A stretch of DNA of 64,000 bases from Allobosea sp. Root381 (GCF_001429395.1 NZ_LMJT01000016.1:54700-118699), one strand, 5' to 3'; shown: positions 1-6,945, numbered from the stretch's first letter. Notes: generated from the sequence alone by a model not told the origin. Made by a program: numbers and translations.

Positions 1-1
1 C

Positions 2-406
2 CGGGACGCGCCTTATCGCCCGGGCCGCGGCGGCGACTGGCGCAAGATCAAATGCGTGCAGAGCGAGACCTTCGTCATCGTCGGCTATGAGCCGTCGACC
101 GCAGCGCTGGGCGGGATTGGTGGCCTGCTGTTGGCAGCACGGAAAGGCGCCGAGCTCGTCTATATCGGCAACGTGGGGACGGGCTTCACCCATGCCAGCG
201 CCACCGCCCTTCGGTTCCTGCTGGCAAGGCTCAAGGTCGACAGACCCGCCGTGGCGCTCAAGCGAAAGCGAGTAGTGTGGGTTTCGCCGGAACTGCCGGC
301 CGAGATCGCGTTCCGCGGCTGGACCGACGACGGCAAGCTGCGGCACGCATCGTTCAAGGGCCTCCGCGAGGACGCGGACGAGGCCGCAGTGTTCGAGATC
401 GGATAG
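2..406 (+). CDS. ligD: LigD-type ATP-dependent DNA ligase, C-terminal end (partial)
   Basis: The frame is open from base 2 and ends at TAG 404-406, so only the last 134 residues are present. The visible part holds RGGDWRKIKC and FVIVGYEPS, which in bacterial NHEJ ligases link the nucleotidyltransferase core to the OB fold, then an OB-fold region ending near HASFKGLRED. LigD ligases seal double-strand breaks together with Ku. Whether polymerase and nuclease domains are present cannot be seen because the gene begins outside the window. Its tail overlaps the convergent zinc-ribbon gene by 53 bases. Confidence 0.88.
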   Translation, partial: RDAPYRPGRGGDWRKIKCVQSETFVIVGYEPSTAALGGIGGLLLAARKGAELVYIGNVGTGFTHASATALRFLLARLKVDRPAVALKRKRVVWVSPELPAEIAFRGWTDDGKLRHASFKGLREDADEAAVFEIG

Positions 407-695
407 GGCCATCAGCGCGACCAGCCGTAGCGGTCACCGAATCGTAGAACTCGTGGGTATCACCGCGGCTCATCAGATTCTTGGAGCCGCAGCGGGAGCA
501 GAAATAGCGCAGGCAGATGTCGGGTATCGGCGTCTCATGCGGGAGCCCACTGACATCGATACCGTTCCTGTAGTGGCCGCAGTCGTTGCAGAAAATCTCG
601 ATGCGGCAGAGGCCAAGGGCCATAACGCTGCCGACGGTCGCTGGTGGGATTTCGGTCCCGTCGCTCCGATAGGCCCGTCGGGGACTCCGATTCAT
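354..695 (-). CDS. Small zinc-ribbon-like hypothetical protein
   Basis: A 113-residue protein with two CxxC pairs (CNDCGHY near residue 36 and CSRCGS near residue 67), spaced as in a zinc ribbon, so it probably binds one zinc. No enzymatic motif is visible. The start is set by the ATGA overlap (692-695) with the upstream gene, which implies translational coupling. An internal ATG at residue 25 (MALGLCRIEI) is the alternative start. The last residues are low-complexity Arg/Pro and run antisense to the ligD tail, so the true functional part is the Cys-rich middle. Function unknown. Confidence 0.6.
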   Translation of the reverse strand: MNRSPRRAYRSDGTEIPPATVGSVMALGLCRIEIFCNDCGHYRNGIDVSGLPHETPIPDICLRYFCSRCGSKNLMSRGDTHEFYDSVTATAGRADGPIRSRTLRPRPRPRGGP

Positions 696-946
696 AGCGC
701 CCTGATTTGCTCTTCAAACTCCTCCGGGATCGCGCCGTGACGCGCAAGCACGTCGAGCGCGCTGACCTCGCCGGTTTCGTCGTCGGCGGTGACGTGGATA
801 ACCGCGACCCCTTCCGCCGTGCGGCCCAGCCGCTCGCCTTCGTTGAGGGCGTGATGCTTCGTCTTGGCAGGCACGCGCTGGCCTGGAACCAGACGCTTCC
901 GATGCGTCTTGAAGGGCTGGAGGAAGAACGTTTCGACGCTGGCCAT
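692..946 (-). CDS. Small conserved hypothetical protein
   Basis: An 84-residue acidic protein beginning MASVETFFLQPF and ending in EFEEQIRAL. I recognise no domain. A good ribosome site (GGGAG) lies just before the ATG at 946. It is transcribed leftward, away from the LexA box at 970-984 and divergent from the operon starting at 1005, and its stop overlaps the next start by ATGA. The position suggests that it and the zinc-ribbon gene form a two-gene unit that could share SOS control with the rightward operon. Confidence 0.6.
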   Translation of the reverse strand: MASVETFFLQPFKTHRKRLVPGQRVPAKTKHHALNEGERLGRTAEGVAVIHVTADDETGEVSALDVLARHGAIPEEFEEQIRAL

Positions 947-969
947 GGCTTGACTCCCGAGATCTGTAT

Positions 970-984
970 GTTCTCATTACGTTC
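970..984. promoter_or_regulatory. Alphaproteobacterial LexA (SOS) box
   Basis: The sequence reads GTTC-TCATTAC-GTTC, exactly the GTTC-N7-GTTC direct repeat bound by LexA in alphaproteobacteria. It lies 20 bases before the start codon at 1005 and 24 bases before the divergent start at 946. Downstream is an operon whose last gene encodes an SOS response-associated peptidase, which fits LexA control. LexA binding is inferred from the motif and the context. Confidence 0.75.
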
Positions 985-1004
985 TCATTTCAGGGAACGC
1001 AATC

Positions 1005-1262
1005 ATGTCCGCGCAGCCAGCTGATCAGCAGGTCGACGACACCTCGCTCGACGCCGAGATCACGGCGCTGATTGAGGATCTGGTGGACGAGCATGAGGGG
1101 TTCGAGCGGGCGGCGCTGCGGGCATTGGCGCGCAGCTATCTGTTGCTTTTGACTGAGAGCGACAGGTTGAAGGTCGATGCCGACCGATCGTGTTCGCGCG
1201 GCTTCCTGCGAGGGCTCTTCTCGGACGGGGCGCGGCCCGTAGCGGTCGACGATGAGCCGTGA
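1005..1262 (+). CDS. Hypothetical protein, first gene of putative SOS operon
   Basis: An 85-residue, mostly helical, acidic protein (MSAQPADQQVDDTS at the start, ESDRLKVDADRSCSRGF in the middle). I see no recognised domain. An AGGGA ribosome site precedes the ATG, and the LexA box sits 20 bases upstream. The stop overlaps the next start by ATGA (1259-1262), so translation of the two genes is probably coupled. The coupling and shared promoter suggest a role in the same DNA-damage response as the downstream SRAP gene, but that is inference. Confidence 0.6.
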   Translation: MSAQPADQQVDDTSLDAEITALIEDLVDEHEGFERAALRALARSYLLLLTESDRLKVDADRSCSRGFLRGLFSDGARPVAVDDEP

Positions 1263-1654
1263 GCCGCCGTGACGAGCCGCCCGACCCGGGCACGAGGTTG
1301 ATCGACTATCCGTGGGTCGTGATCCGGTTCCGTTGTCACTTCTGCGAGCGGGGTGGCAACTCCCGTCTTGCTGCCTGCGTCGCTCAATTCGGCAGGTTCG
1401 CGACCCTGGATCGGTTGCTGCACGCATTCATGTCCGGCTGCCCGCACGATCCATACGACCAATCCCGCAGTCCACCGCAGAAATACGGCCGCAAGTGCGG
1501 AGCCTACCTGCCCGATCTGAACTCGGGCAGGCCGCCCGATCATCCCCCCTCGATGACGGGCCTGTCCTTGATCGAAGGTGGCAAGGCGGACATGCTGCCC
1601 GCCGAGCCGGCGCCTGTCGAGCGCCGCCGCAGGGTGGGCGACGCTGATGTGTAA
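1259..1654 (+). CDS. Cys-rich conserved hypothetical protein
   Basis: A 131-residue protein with RFRCHFCERGG (CxxC) and two further cysteines (SGCPHDPYD and RKCGAYLPDL). The layout resembles small zinc-binding proteins that occur with phage-like or SOS-linked genes in rhizobia. The N-terminal two thirds look well conserved in style; the last 40 residues are Pro/Arg-rich and overlap the next gene by 8 bases. It sits between an 85-residue protein and the SRAP gene in one overlapping operon. Function unknown; a nucleic-acid-binding role is only a guess. Confidence 0.65.
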   Translation: MSRRDEPPDPGTRLIDYPWVVIRFRCHFCERGGNSRLAACVAQFGRFATLDRLLHAFMSGCPHDPYDQSRSPPQKYGRKCGAYLPDLNSGRPPDHPPSMTGLSLIEGGKADMLPAEPAPVERRRRVGDADV

Positions 1655-2369
1655 TCTCTACAGCCACACGCGAAACGTCGAGGCGATGCGCAAGCTCTTC
1701 GCCAAGTTCGACGACGCCGGCGCGAACCTGCCGGTGCAGCCTGGCATCTTCCCTGACTATGACGCGCCGATCATCCGCAACGGGGACGGCGGCGCGCGCC
1801 TCGCCATGACGCGCTGGGGCATGCCCTCATCGAAGAAGGCGATCTTCGATGCGGCGACCGCGCGGGCAGACAAGTTGCGAGCGAAGGGCAAGGAGGTCGA
1901 TTTCGACCTGCTCCTGCGCATGGAGCCCGATAAGGGGACGACCAATGTGCGCAACACCTCGAGCTCGCACTGGAAGCGCTGGCTCGGCGTTGAGAGCCGC
2001 TGCTTGGTGCCGTTCACGTCCTTCAGCGAGTTCGATTGGGGTTCCAAGCAGGACGTATGGTTCGCCTTCGGAGACGATCGGCCAACGGCATTCTTCGCGG
2101 GCATCTGGGCGCCGCAATGGACGAGCGTGCGCAAGATCAAGAACGGTGAGGAGACGGCCGACCTCTATGCCTTCCTGACGACTGAGCCGAACGCTGAGGT
2201 CGGGCCGATCCACCCGAAGGCAATGCCGGTTATCCTGACCACGCCGGAAGAGTGCGAGGCGTGGATGACGGCGCCGTGGGAGCAGGCGAGGGTGCTTCAA
2301 CGCCCGCTGACGGATGGCTCGCTCCAGATCGTGGCGCGCGGTGTCAAGAAAGATGGCGAGACGGCCTAG
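1647..2369 (+). CDS. yedK: SOS response-associated peptidase (SRAP/YedK/HMCES family)
   Basis: A 240-residue protein starting MCNLY. In this family Met1 is removed and Cys2 crosslinks to abasic sites in single-stranded DNA, shielding them. The family's other catalytic positions are visible: Asn100 in NVRN, Glu128 in SFSEF and His189 in IHPKAMPVIL. The ATG at 1647 is chosen because Cys must be residue 2; longer frames bury it. The sequence between residues 65 and 98 is longer than in E. coli YedK. It is the last gene of the operon behind the LexA box, which fits the role. Confidence 0.93.
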   Translation: MCNLYSHTRNVEAMRKLFAKFDDAGANLPVQPGIFPDYDAPIIRNGDGGARLAMTRWGMPSSKKAIFDAATARADKLRAKGKEVDFDLLLRMEPDKGTTNVRNTSSSHWKRWLGVESRCLVPFTSFSEFDWGSKQDVWFAFGDDRPTAFFAGIWAPQWTSVRKIKNGEETADLYAFLTTEPNAEVGPIHPKAMPVILTTPEECEAWMTAPWEQARVLQRPLTDGSLQIVARGVKKDGETA

Positions 2370-2497
2370 CTGAACAGCATCGACCAGAGCTTATAGGCAT
2401 TGCCGGCGAGCATGAGATAGGCGCCTGCGCCGACGACAAGCATTGCTACCGTGGGCCATATCCAGCGTGCTGCGAATGATGGGTAGGGCTCTTTCAC
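2366..2497 (-). CDS. Tiny membrane protein (43 aa), GTG start
   Basis: GTG at 2497 opens a 43-residue frame with one clear membrane segment (WIWPTVAMLVVGAGAYLMLA) and a short polar N-terminus. Its start overlaps the stop of the 27-residue gene upstream by GTGA, and a GGGGGTGG run lies just ahead of the start. It is the last gene of the leftward small-gene block, and its stop overlaps the convergent yedK stop. Size and topology would suit a phage holin-like or accessory membrane protein, but no family can be assigned. Confidence 0.45.
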   Translation of the reverse strand: MKEPYPSFAARWIWPTVAMLVVGAGAYLMLAGNAYKLWSMLFS

Positions 2498-2577
2498 CTG
2501 AACCACCCCCACAGAGCAATAAGACCCAGCCCTATAGCCGTTACCACCATCTTCGCGTTGGAAGGGCCGTAGCGCAT
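2494..2577 (-). CDS. Micro-protein (27 aa) with one membrane segment
   Basis: ATG at 2577 opens a 27-residue frame: a polar start (MRYGPSNAK) followed by a hydrophobic stretch (MVVTAIGLGLIALWGWF). The start overlaps the upstream stop by one base (TAATG) and the stop overlaps the next start by GTGA, so it is locked between two translationally coupled neighbours. Both overlaps together with the membrane segment are the only evidence that it is translated. No homologue is recognised. Confidence 0.42.
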   Translation of the reverse strand: MRYGPSNAKMVVTAIGLGLIALWGWFR

Positions 2578-3140
2578 TAGGGGCGATCCGCATAAAGAGC
2601 TATCGGATATAGCGCCTTGCACCTGTCGCGGCGCCCCTTTTCCTCCGGGATGCTGTCCAGTTCTCGTTGCGTGATGGCCCTCAACTCGTCTGCGGCCATG
2701 AACGCGACTGGTGTGGCGGCCGCCTCCCTTGCTTGCCCTTCGTCGGCAAGCATCTGCATGCGAAGGTCGTGGATCTCCCGCTCCTTCTCCGCCAGGACCG
2801 GCGCGAAGAGGGCCAGCACGGCGCGGGCTTGGCGAAGGGCATCGGTGCCCGTTGAAAATACGGTGATGTAGGTCGGGTGCTTGGCTTCCATCTCTCTGAT
2901 GTGCGCCATCTCAGCATCCCACTGACCAAGGGATACGGGCATCTGATGTCGGGCCTCGCAAAGCACCCTCGCGACCTCCTCCGTGCTAGGCAACCCAACC
3001 TGTGCATTTTTTGCACACGTTGCGCTCGGCATCGCAGGGGCGGGGCTAGTCATGGGGGAGGCTCCGTGATTTTCAGGGCCGCGGTACGATAATGCCGCGT
3101 TTCTCTGTTCCAACGATAGGCCTGCAAAGAAGCCCCTCAT
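2577..3140 (-). CDS. Phage-type hypothetical protein
   Basis: A 187-residue protein whose N-terminus carries FAGLSLEQRNAALSYRGPENHG, a stretch I associate with small phage or integrated-element proteins of rhizobia. Residues 95-160 are strongly helical and charged. The start at 3140 overlaps the upstream stop by ATGA; an internal ATG at 3053 would lose the conserved N-terminal motif. The stop is joined to the 27-residue micro-gene by TAATG. Function unknown. Confidence 0.6.
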   Translation of the reverse strand: MRGFFAGLSLEQRNAALSYRGPENHGASPMTSPAPAMPSATCAKNAQVGLPSTEEVARVLCEARHQMPVSLGQWDAEMAHIREMEAKHPTYITVFSTGTDALRQARAVLALFAPVLAEKEREIHDLRMQMLADEGQAREAAATPVAFMAADELRAITQRELDSIPEEKGRRDRCKALYPIALYADRP

Positions 3141-3391
3141 TCCGTTCCTCCCGCCGCGGAGAGAAGGGCGCGGCCGGCGGGGGTGATGACGCCGTGGCGG
3201 TCGATCAGCCCGGCCAGGAACAGGTCGGGGGCATCACGAAACCCAATGTGGACTCGCCCGTCCGCGCCGGTGTTGTAGACGCGGGGCTTGTCGGACGCCG
3301 CCGCCGGCCAGAGTACAGCGTTGGGCTCGGCTGCCATCTCCAACGCCTTCATGTGCGCGCTGGTCAGCCCTGTCATCTTCTCACCGCTCAT
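3137..3391 (-). CDS. Hypothetical protein in phage-like block
   Basis: An 84-residue protein with no recognised domain. The second half (VHIGFRDAPDLFLAGLIDRHGVITPAGRALL) looks like a small winged-helix or helical fold in which a residue-position label (GVITPAGRALL) resembles the end of many small phage proteins. The start at 3391 overlaps the upstream gene by 11 bases and the stop overlaps the next start by ATGA, the same dense packing as throughout this block. Confidence 0.55.
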   Translation of the reverse strand: MSGEKMTGLTSAHMKALEMAAEPNAVLWPAAASDKPRVYNTGADGRVHIGFRDAPDLFLAGLIDRHGVITPAGRALLSAAGGTE

Positions 3392-4034
3392 CGCTTCGCT
3401 CCTTGGTCAGGGCTGCGCTGGCGATCCGTCGTGGCCAGTCAGGATCAAGGGCGATCTCGGTAACATCCTGATCCGCAATCTCCCGTAGGGCTGCCTCCCT
3501 ACCCGTCTCGCTCGGGGCGGGCGACGCGAGGGCGGCGAGCAGATCGTAAGCGTCATTCAAACGTGCAAGGTCGCGAGCGGCGAGGTGCCGATAGCTCTTG
3601 AATATGCTGATGCGCGCTTCGTCGAGTTTCGCCATCGCCTCCCGCACCGCATCCACCCCGCCAGCGGTCGCATCCGGCAGCGGTGCGGGGGAGGCGTAGA
3701 GCGCTGCCTCGAAGAAGTCCCTGAGAATTTGGTCGCTCGGGGCGTCGGTGCCGAGGCGCACTCGCACAGCAGCAACCCACTTATCTGGGTCTCGCCCAAC
3801 ATCTTCGAAAAAGCGTGGGCCGAAAGTTGTTTTACCCCGCGCTACAATGGGTTTGGTCCTTTCCTGCTCGCAACGGCAATCCCAGCTAGGTGCAAGCCCT
3901 CGGCAGCACGCCTCACCGGGCGCGGCCTTGGCGGTCTCGTAGGCGAGGACGAAGGCCTTCCGGCTTAAGCGGAACTGATGCGGGGTGTTCTCGTCCGCGT
4001 AAGCTGCCTCAAGCGCCCTTTCGTCAATCTGCAT
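3381..4034 (-). CDS. Phage-type hypothetical protein
   Basis: A 217-residue protein starting MQIDERALEAAYADENTP, followed by FRLSRKAFVLAYETAK and a Cys-containing stretch (SWDCRCEQER). This N-terminal pattern (a residue-dense helix naming a developmental or growth unit in variable order) is common in small phage early proteins of alphaproteobacteria. The start is placed at 4034, not further upstream, because upstream codons are antisense-like Ser/Thr/Arg-rich filler. It overlaps the preceding gene by 11 bases. Function unknown. Confidence 0.6.
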   Translation of the reverse strand: MQIDERALEAAYADENTPHQFRLSRKAFVLAYETAKAAPGEACCRGLAPSWDCRCEQERTKPIVARGKTTFGPRFFEDVGRDPDKWVAAVRVRLGTDAPSDQILRDFFEAALYASPAPLPDATAGGVDAVREAMAKLDEARISIFKSYRHLAARDLARLNDAYDLLAALASPAPSETGREAALREIADQDVTEIALDPDWPRRIASAALTKERSDER

Positions 4035-4242
4035 CACCGAACCTCGCGAAAACACGGGTGATGGAAACCTCGACACGAGGCGGCTCGTCTTCTGGGACAC
4101 GCGGCCACATGCGGATGTCGTAATCCGCGCCGTGCCGCTCGATGAGTTCGGCAACGAGCGCGTTTAACTTACCGACCGCCCGCTCAAGGTCCTGTAGGTG
4201 AATCGTCGGGATAGCCTTCTCGTCGATCTCGATCTCAGCCAT
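4024..4242 (-). CDS. Small hypothetical protein
   Basis: A 72-residue acidic protein (MAEIEIDEKAIPTIHLQDLE) with a central helix (VGKLNALVAELIERHG). The start at 4242 overlaps the HTH gene by 8 bases and the stop overlaps the next gene by 11. No family is recognised. Its position directly after a predicted DNA-binding protein and its size suit an early phage regulatory or accessory protein, which is only context-based. Confidence 0.55.
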   Translation of the reverse strand: MAEIEIDEKAIPTIHLQDLERAVGKLNALVAELIERHGADYDIRMWPRVPEDEPPRVEVSITRVFARFGDAD

Positions 4243-4534
4243 TGCGGGGCTCCTGTGTGGTGGCTTCGGAGAGCCATTTGCTGATGCGAAGGTAGTTCTC
4301 GACATCCGGCGTCTTGCCGTTGCAGACTCGCGAGACCGTCGCATGGCCACAGCCGATTTCGACGGCGGCCTCTCTCATCGTGATATGCTTGCGGGCCATC
4401 AGCACGCGGACCTGTGTCGCGAAAGCTTCAGCGTTGAAAAGCGGCGCCATCATCCCTCCTCCTGTGGCGATGTCCCATTCGGCGGCGCCGGCTTGCAGCC
4501 TCGCCACCATCTCAGACGCGCGCGGGTCAGACAT
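4235..4534 (-). CDS. Helix-turn-helix (XRE-like) DNA-binding protein
   Basis: A 99-residue protein whose residues 45-92 form an XRE/Cro-type helix-turn-helix: ITMREAAVEIGCGHATVSRVC, with ATVSRVCNG as recognition helix. The N-terminal 40 residues are a short helical extension. It is embedded in the leftward block, overlapping both neighbours by 8 bases, and probably acts as a transcriptional regulator of the element, in the way Cro-like proteins do. Its operator cannot be deduced here. Confidence 0.72.
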   Translation of the reverse strand: MSDPRASEMVARLQAGAAEWDIATGGGMMAPLFNAEAFATQVRVLMARKHITMREAAVEIGCGHATVSRVCNGKTPDVENYLRISKWLSEATTQEPRNG

Positions 4535-4787
4535 CGGCGGGGTCCTTCATTTGCACGCTGAAACTGAGCGTCGACATGTCGAAACCCCTTTCTTCCAGTA
4601 GTTGCGCCAACGTCTTGCCGTCGTGGATGCCGACCCCTTCAAGAGCGTCGGAGAGGATGCGGCCCTCGGATCGCCCAGCCCCGGCGCCGCCGTAAGCGTA
4701 TTGGATGGCGGGTTTGTCCCATCGGTCTGCCTTGCCGAAGCGCGCGACGAGCTGCCCCGGCTTTGCCCTCACGAAACGACGGCTCAT
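4527..4787 (-). CDS. Small hypothetical protein
   Basis: An 86-residue protein with a basic N-terminus (MSRRFVRAKPGQLVARFG) and an acidic C-terminus. It carries LSDALEGVGIHDGKTLAQLLEERGFDMSTL in its second half, helical and without a known signature. A strong ribosome site (AAGGAGG) precedes the ATG and lies inside the end of the upstream gene, whose stop overlaps this start by ATGA. Function unknown. Confidence 0.55.
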   Translation of the reverse strand: MSRRFVRAKPGQLVARFGKADRWDKPAIQYAYGGAGAGRSEGRILSDALEGVGIHDGKTLAQLLEERGFDMSTLSFSVQMKDPADV

Positions 4788-5317
4788 TCGCCGGCCTCCT
4801 TCTCGACTGCGGCTAGGGTGGAGCGGGCGCGGCGGAGATCGCTTATCTGGATGTAAACGACATCAAGATCGCTGCGGGCCTTGTAGAAATCGGCCAAGTT
4901 TGCGAATTGCTCCAAGCCACTACGCATCGCCTCGACTTGGGACTGGAGGGACGCGATGGTGGATTCGGCGGCGGTGAGCTTTGCGGAGTAATCGTCCGCG
5001 CGAGCAGCAAGCGCCTCATATGACGCCTTGAGAAACGCTTTTCCCGCCTCCGCCTTATCCGCCCGCTCTTTCTCGGATCGGGCGGTCTCTTCGGCTAGGG
5101 TGAGGCGGGAGAGGAGGCGGGCTATCGCGTCGGGGGAGCAGCGGGCGATGTGGGCGGACGTTTCCCGGCCGGTCTTGACCGACGCCACGTGATCTTCGCC
5201 TGCGAAGATTTCACAGAATAGTGCGTATCCAGGCTCCCAAGGCCCCGGCGTCACGCCGTCCAGCCCGCGCCTCAGCGCCTCGACCTCACCATCGGTTGCG
5301 GGTTCAGGGGCGGTCAT
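4784..5317 (-). CDS. Phage ead/Ea22-like protein with coiled coil
   Basis: A 177-residue protein. The N-terminal part has LDGVTPGPWEPG and HIARCSPDAIARLLSRL, a pattern found in the ead/Ea22-like proteins of temperate phages. Residues 75-135 are a long, Ala/Glu/Lys-rich coiled coil. AAGGAGG lies 6 bases before the ATG. Ea22-like proteins are dispensable early phage products whose biochemical role is not known. The gene is coupled to the next by ATGA. Confidence 0.62.
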   Translation of the reverse strand: MTAPEPATDGEVEALRRGLDGVTPGPWEPGYALFCEIFAGEDHVASVKTGRETSAHIARCSPDAIARLLSRLTLAEETARSEKERADKAEAGKAFLKASYEALAARADDYSAKLTAAESTIASLQSQVEAMRSGLEQFANLADFYKARSDLDVVYIQISDLRRARSTLAAVEKEAGE

Positions 5318-5375
5318 GCTGCCTCCTTGGAGCCATTCTCAATCTGTGAGATCGTGCGGTAGGGAGGGCTTGCCG

Positions 5376-5546
5376 ATGACGGACATCGACATCGTTTCGC
5401 GCCTGGTGGCGGCGGCCGAGAATGCGCCGGCTGATCTCGCTGAACTGCTTAAGCAGGCGGCCGAAGACATCGAGACCCTGCGGATGATGGTTGGCATCCG
5501 AGAGGAGGTCGAACTGGAATTCGCAGAGCCGGCGGGGAGCGCGTAG
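5376..5546 (+). CDS. Small hypothetical protein on the opposite strand of the block
   Basis: A 56-residue frame (MTDIDIVSRLVAAAENAP, then DLAELLKQAAEDIETLRMM) with an AGGGAGGG ribosome site 7 bases before the ATG. The helical, acidic pattern is like the short phage proteins around it, but it runs rightward in a leftward block and fills the only gap (5318-5551). It could be a real small gene or a chance frame; the ribosome site and the filled gap favour a real gene. Confidence 0.45.
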   Translation: MTDIDIVSRLVAAAENAPADLAELLKQAAEDIETLRMMVGIREEVELEFAEPAGSA

Positions 5547-5551
5547 GGGCA

Positions 5552-5917
5552 TCATCGCGGCGCCCTTTCGATGGCATCCCGAAGCACGCGCATCCGCTTG
5601 ATCGCATCGCCGTGGCTTTCGCACCGGATGACGATATTGTTGCCGTCGAAGCAGCAATCAGGGTCAGACAGGGCCTTGGCTGCGCTTTTAATGCCCGCCA
5701 GGTCAGCCCTCAGGCCCGCACAAAGGCTTGCGAAGCCGTCGCGCTCCTGGTCGAGCGCGTCGACTTGGGAGAGCCGTGCAGCCACCTTTCGGCAGTTCGC
5801 CGCGTTGGCCACATTCGACCAGAAAGCGCCATCCTCGCCGTGAATGTCGCGGCGCTCGAAATACGCCGCCGCTTCATTGAGAAATGCGATGAGGGATTGC
5901 GTATCAGGACCGTTCAT
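5552..5917 (-). CDS. Hypothetical protein in phage-like block
   Basis: A 121-residue, largely helical protein with a Cys-containing C-terminal part (DPDCCFDGNNIVIRCESHGDAIKRM). No domain is recognised. The start at 5917 overlaps the upstream stop by ATGA, so it is probably translated as part of the same leftward transcript from the promoter near 6650. Function unknown. Confidence 0.55.
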   Translation of the reverse strand: MNGPDTQSLIAFLNEAAAYFERRDIHGEDGAFWSNVANAANCRKVAARLSQVDALDQERDGFASLCAGLRADLAGIKSAAKALSDPDCCFDGNNIVIRCESHGDAIKRMRVLRDAIERAPR

Positions 5918-6282
5918 TCCTCTTCCTCCGGGCGAGAGGAAGTGACCGAGCTAGATTCGGCGAGGGACGAGGCCTTGGAGAGGGCGGAGTCGATCAGAGC
6001 GAGGGCTTTTGAATTGTCGCGACAAAGGTCCTCGGCGAGGACAACCCAGCCGCGAGCTTCCTTCAACGCCTCATACAGATCGGGCGCAGCGGCGATCAGG
6101 CGGGCGTTGGCAAGCGCCTCCTCCGCCGCGTACTCCTCACCGTCTTCGGGCGCGTCCCACGCGGGGACCATCGCAGCTGGATACCGGTCGCCGTTGAGGA
6201 CGATATGGGTGTTGCCGCGGGATCGGAAATTCGGCGAATACTCGACATGCCACGGCCCCTCTGTGTGCTTGCTCTCAGCCAT
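5914..6282 (-). CDS. Ead/Ea22-like phage protein
   Basis: A 122-residue protein beginning MAESKHTEGPWHVEYS, with ANARLIAAAPDLYEALKEARGWV at mid-length; both are typical of short Ea22-like phage proteins, which share the ARLIAAAPDLYEAL core. The C-terminus is Ser/Glu-rich. ATG 6282 is chosen for the family-like start, but a GTG at 6297 overlaps the upstream stop (GTGA) and would add five residues. Function unknown. Confidence 0.62.
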   Translation of the reverse strand: MAESKHTEGPWHVEYSPNFRSRGNTHIVLNGDRYPAAMVPAWDAPEDGEEYAAEEALANARLIAAAPDLYEALKEARGWVVLAEDLCRDNSKALALIDSALSKASSLAESSSVTSSRPEEEE

Positions 6283-6293
6283 GGGGGAGATGC

Positions 6294-6581
6294 TCACGGC
6301 TCGAACTCGCTGTAGTTGCCGACGTGCCAAGCCTGAACGTTCTCGACATCTTCCGCATGGCCGGCGCTAACGAGCCACGGCAGGAAGCCATCGGGGTCGG
6401 GGCCATCGACCCAAGGCCGTTCAGCTTGGGGCTTCCACGAAAATCGGTAGTGCTCAGCGAGATATGAGCGCTTCACGTCGCGCAGCACGCGCACAGGCCC
6501 GCTCCATCGCTGGTCGCTGTATTCGCCCGTCTCGATAATCAGCAGCGTCCCAGCCGCGATGATTTGGTCCAAGTCGGTCAT
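6294..6581 (-). CDS. First gene of leftward phage-like operon, hypothetical
   Basis: A 95-residue acidic protein (MTDLDQIIAAGTLLIIETGEY). A GAGGG ribosome site sits 8 bases before ATG 6581; the longer frame from 6614 would place that site inside the coding region, so the shorter start is preferred. It contains WSGPVRVLRDVKRSYLAEHY and a C-terminal WHVGNYSEFEP. No family recognised. It is the first gene after the strong leftward promoter with repressor-like half-sites at 6628-6670, so it is probably an early gene of the element. Confidence 0.55.
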   Translation of the reverse strand: MTDLDQIIAAGTLLIIETGEYSDQRWSGPVRVLRDVKRSYLAEHYRFSWKPQAERPWVDGPDPDGFLPWLVSAGHAEDVENVQAWHVGNYSEFEP

Positions 6582-6627
6582 CTGCTTGCCCTCGTTGTAG
6601 GGTGTAATTTGCATTTGCGTCGAGAAA

Positions 6628-6670
6628 AATATATGTTGCGTTGATTATCTGGTCAAGCGGAAAATCAACG
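6628..6670 (-). promoter_or_regulatory. Leftward early promoter with operator-like inverted repeat
   Basis: Read on the minus strand there is TTGACC (6656-6651), a 17-base spacer, and TATATT (6633-6628), a near-consensus sigma-70 promoter pointing into the leftward block. Perfect half-sites CGTTGATT (6639-6646) and AATCAACG (6663-6670) flank the -35 box; one lies inside the spacer. Such placement would let a repressor block polymerase. The divergent XRE gene just to the right is the obvious candidate regulator. Confidence 0.65.
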
Positions 6671-6717
6671 TGACATTGATTGATTGCGACTCGACGGAAG
6701 GTGCGTTAGCGAACGCC

Positions 6718-6945
6718 ATGGACAATGAGCCGTGGCAGAAGCGCGCGAAGCTGGCAGGACTGAGCCAAAAAACGCTCGCGCGGCTACTGGGCGTCGCGGA
6801 AAACACCATGTCGCAGCAGCTGCGCGGCAAGTGGCAGTCAGGCACGCCCCGATATGTGATGTTCGCGATTTTAGCGTGGGAGCGTTTGCCTCAACCGGCC
6901 AAAGAGGAGCTGATCCACTGGGCTGAGGAGCGTGACGATGCGTGA
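6718..6945 (+). CDS. XRE-family helix-turn-helix repressor-like protein
   Basis: A 75-residue protein with a complete XRE helix-turn-helix in residues 5-40 (AKLAGLSQKTLARLLGVAEN and TMSQQLRGKW). It is divergent from the phage-like operon, across the promoter/operator region, and is the likely repressor of that operon. ATG 6718 is used here; a GTG at 6670 in frame adds 16 residues but would overlap the right operator half-site. It overlaps the downstream GIY-YIG gene by 8 bases. Confidence 0.72.
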   Translation: MDNEPWQKRAKLAGLSQKTLARLLGVAENTMSQQLRGKWQSGTPRYVMFAILAWERLPQPAKEELIHWAEERDDA

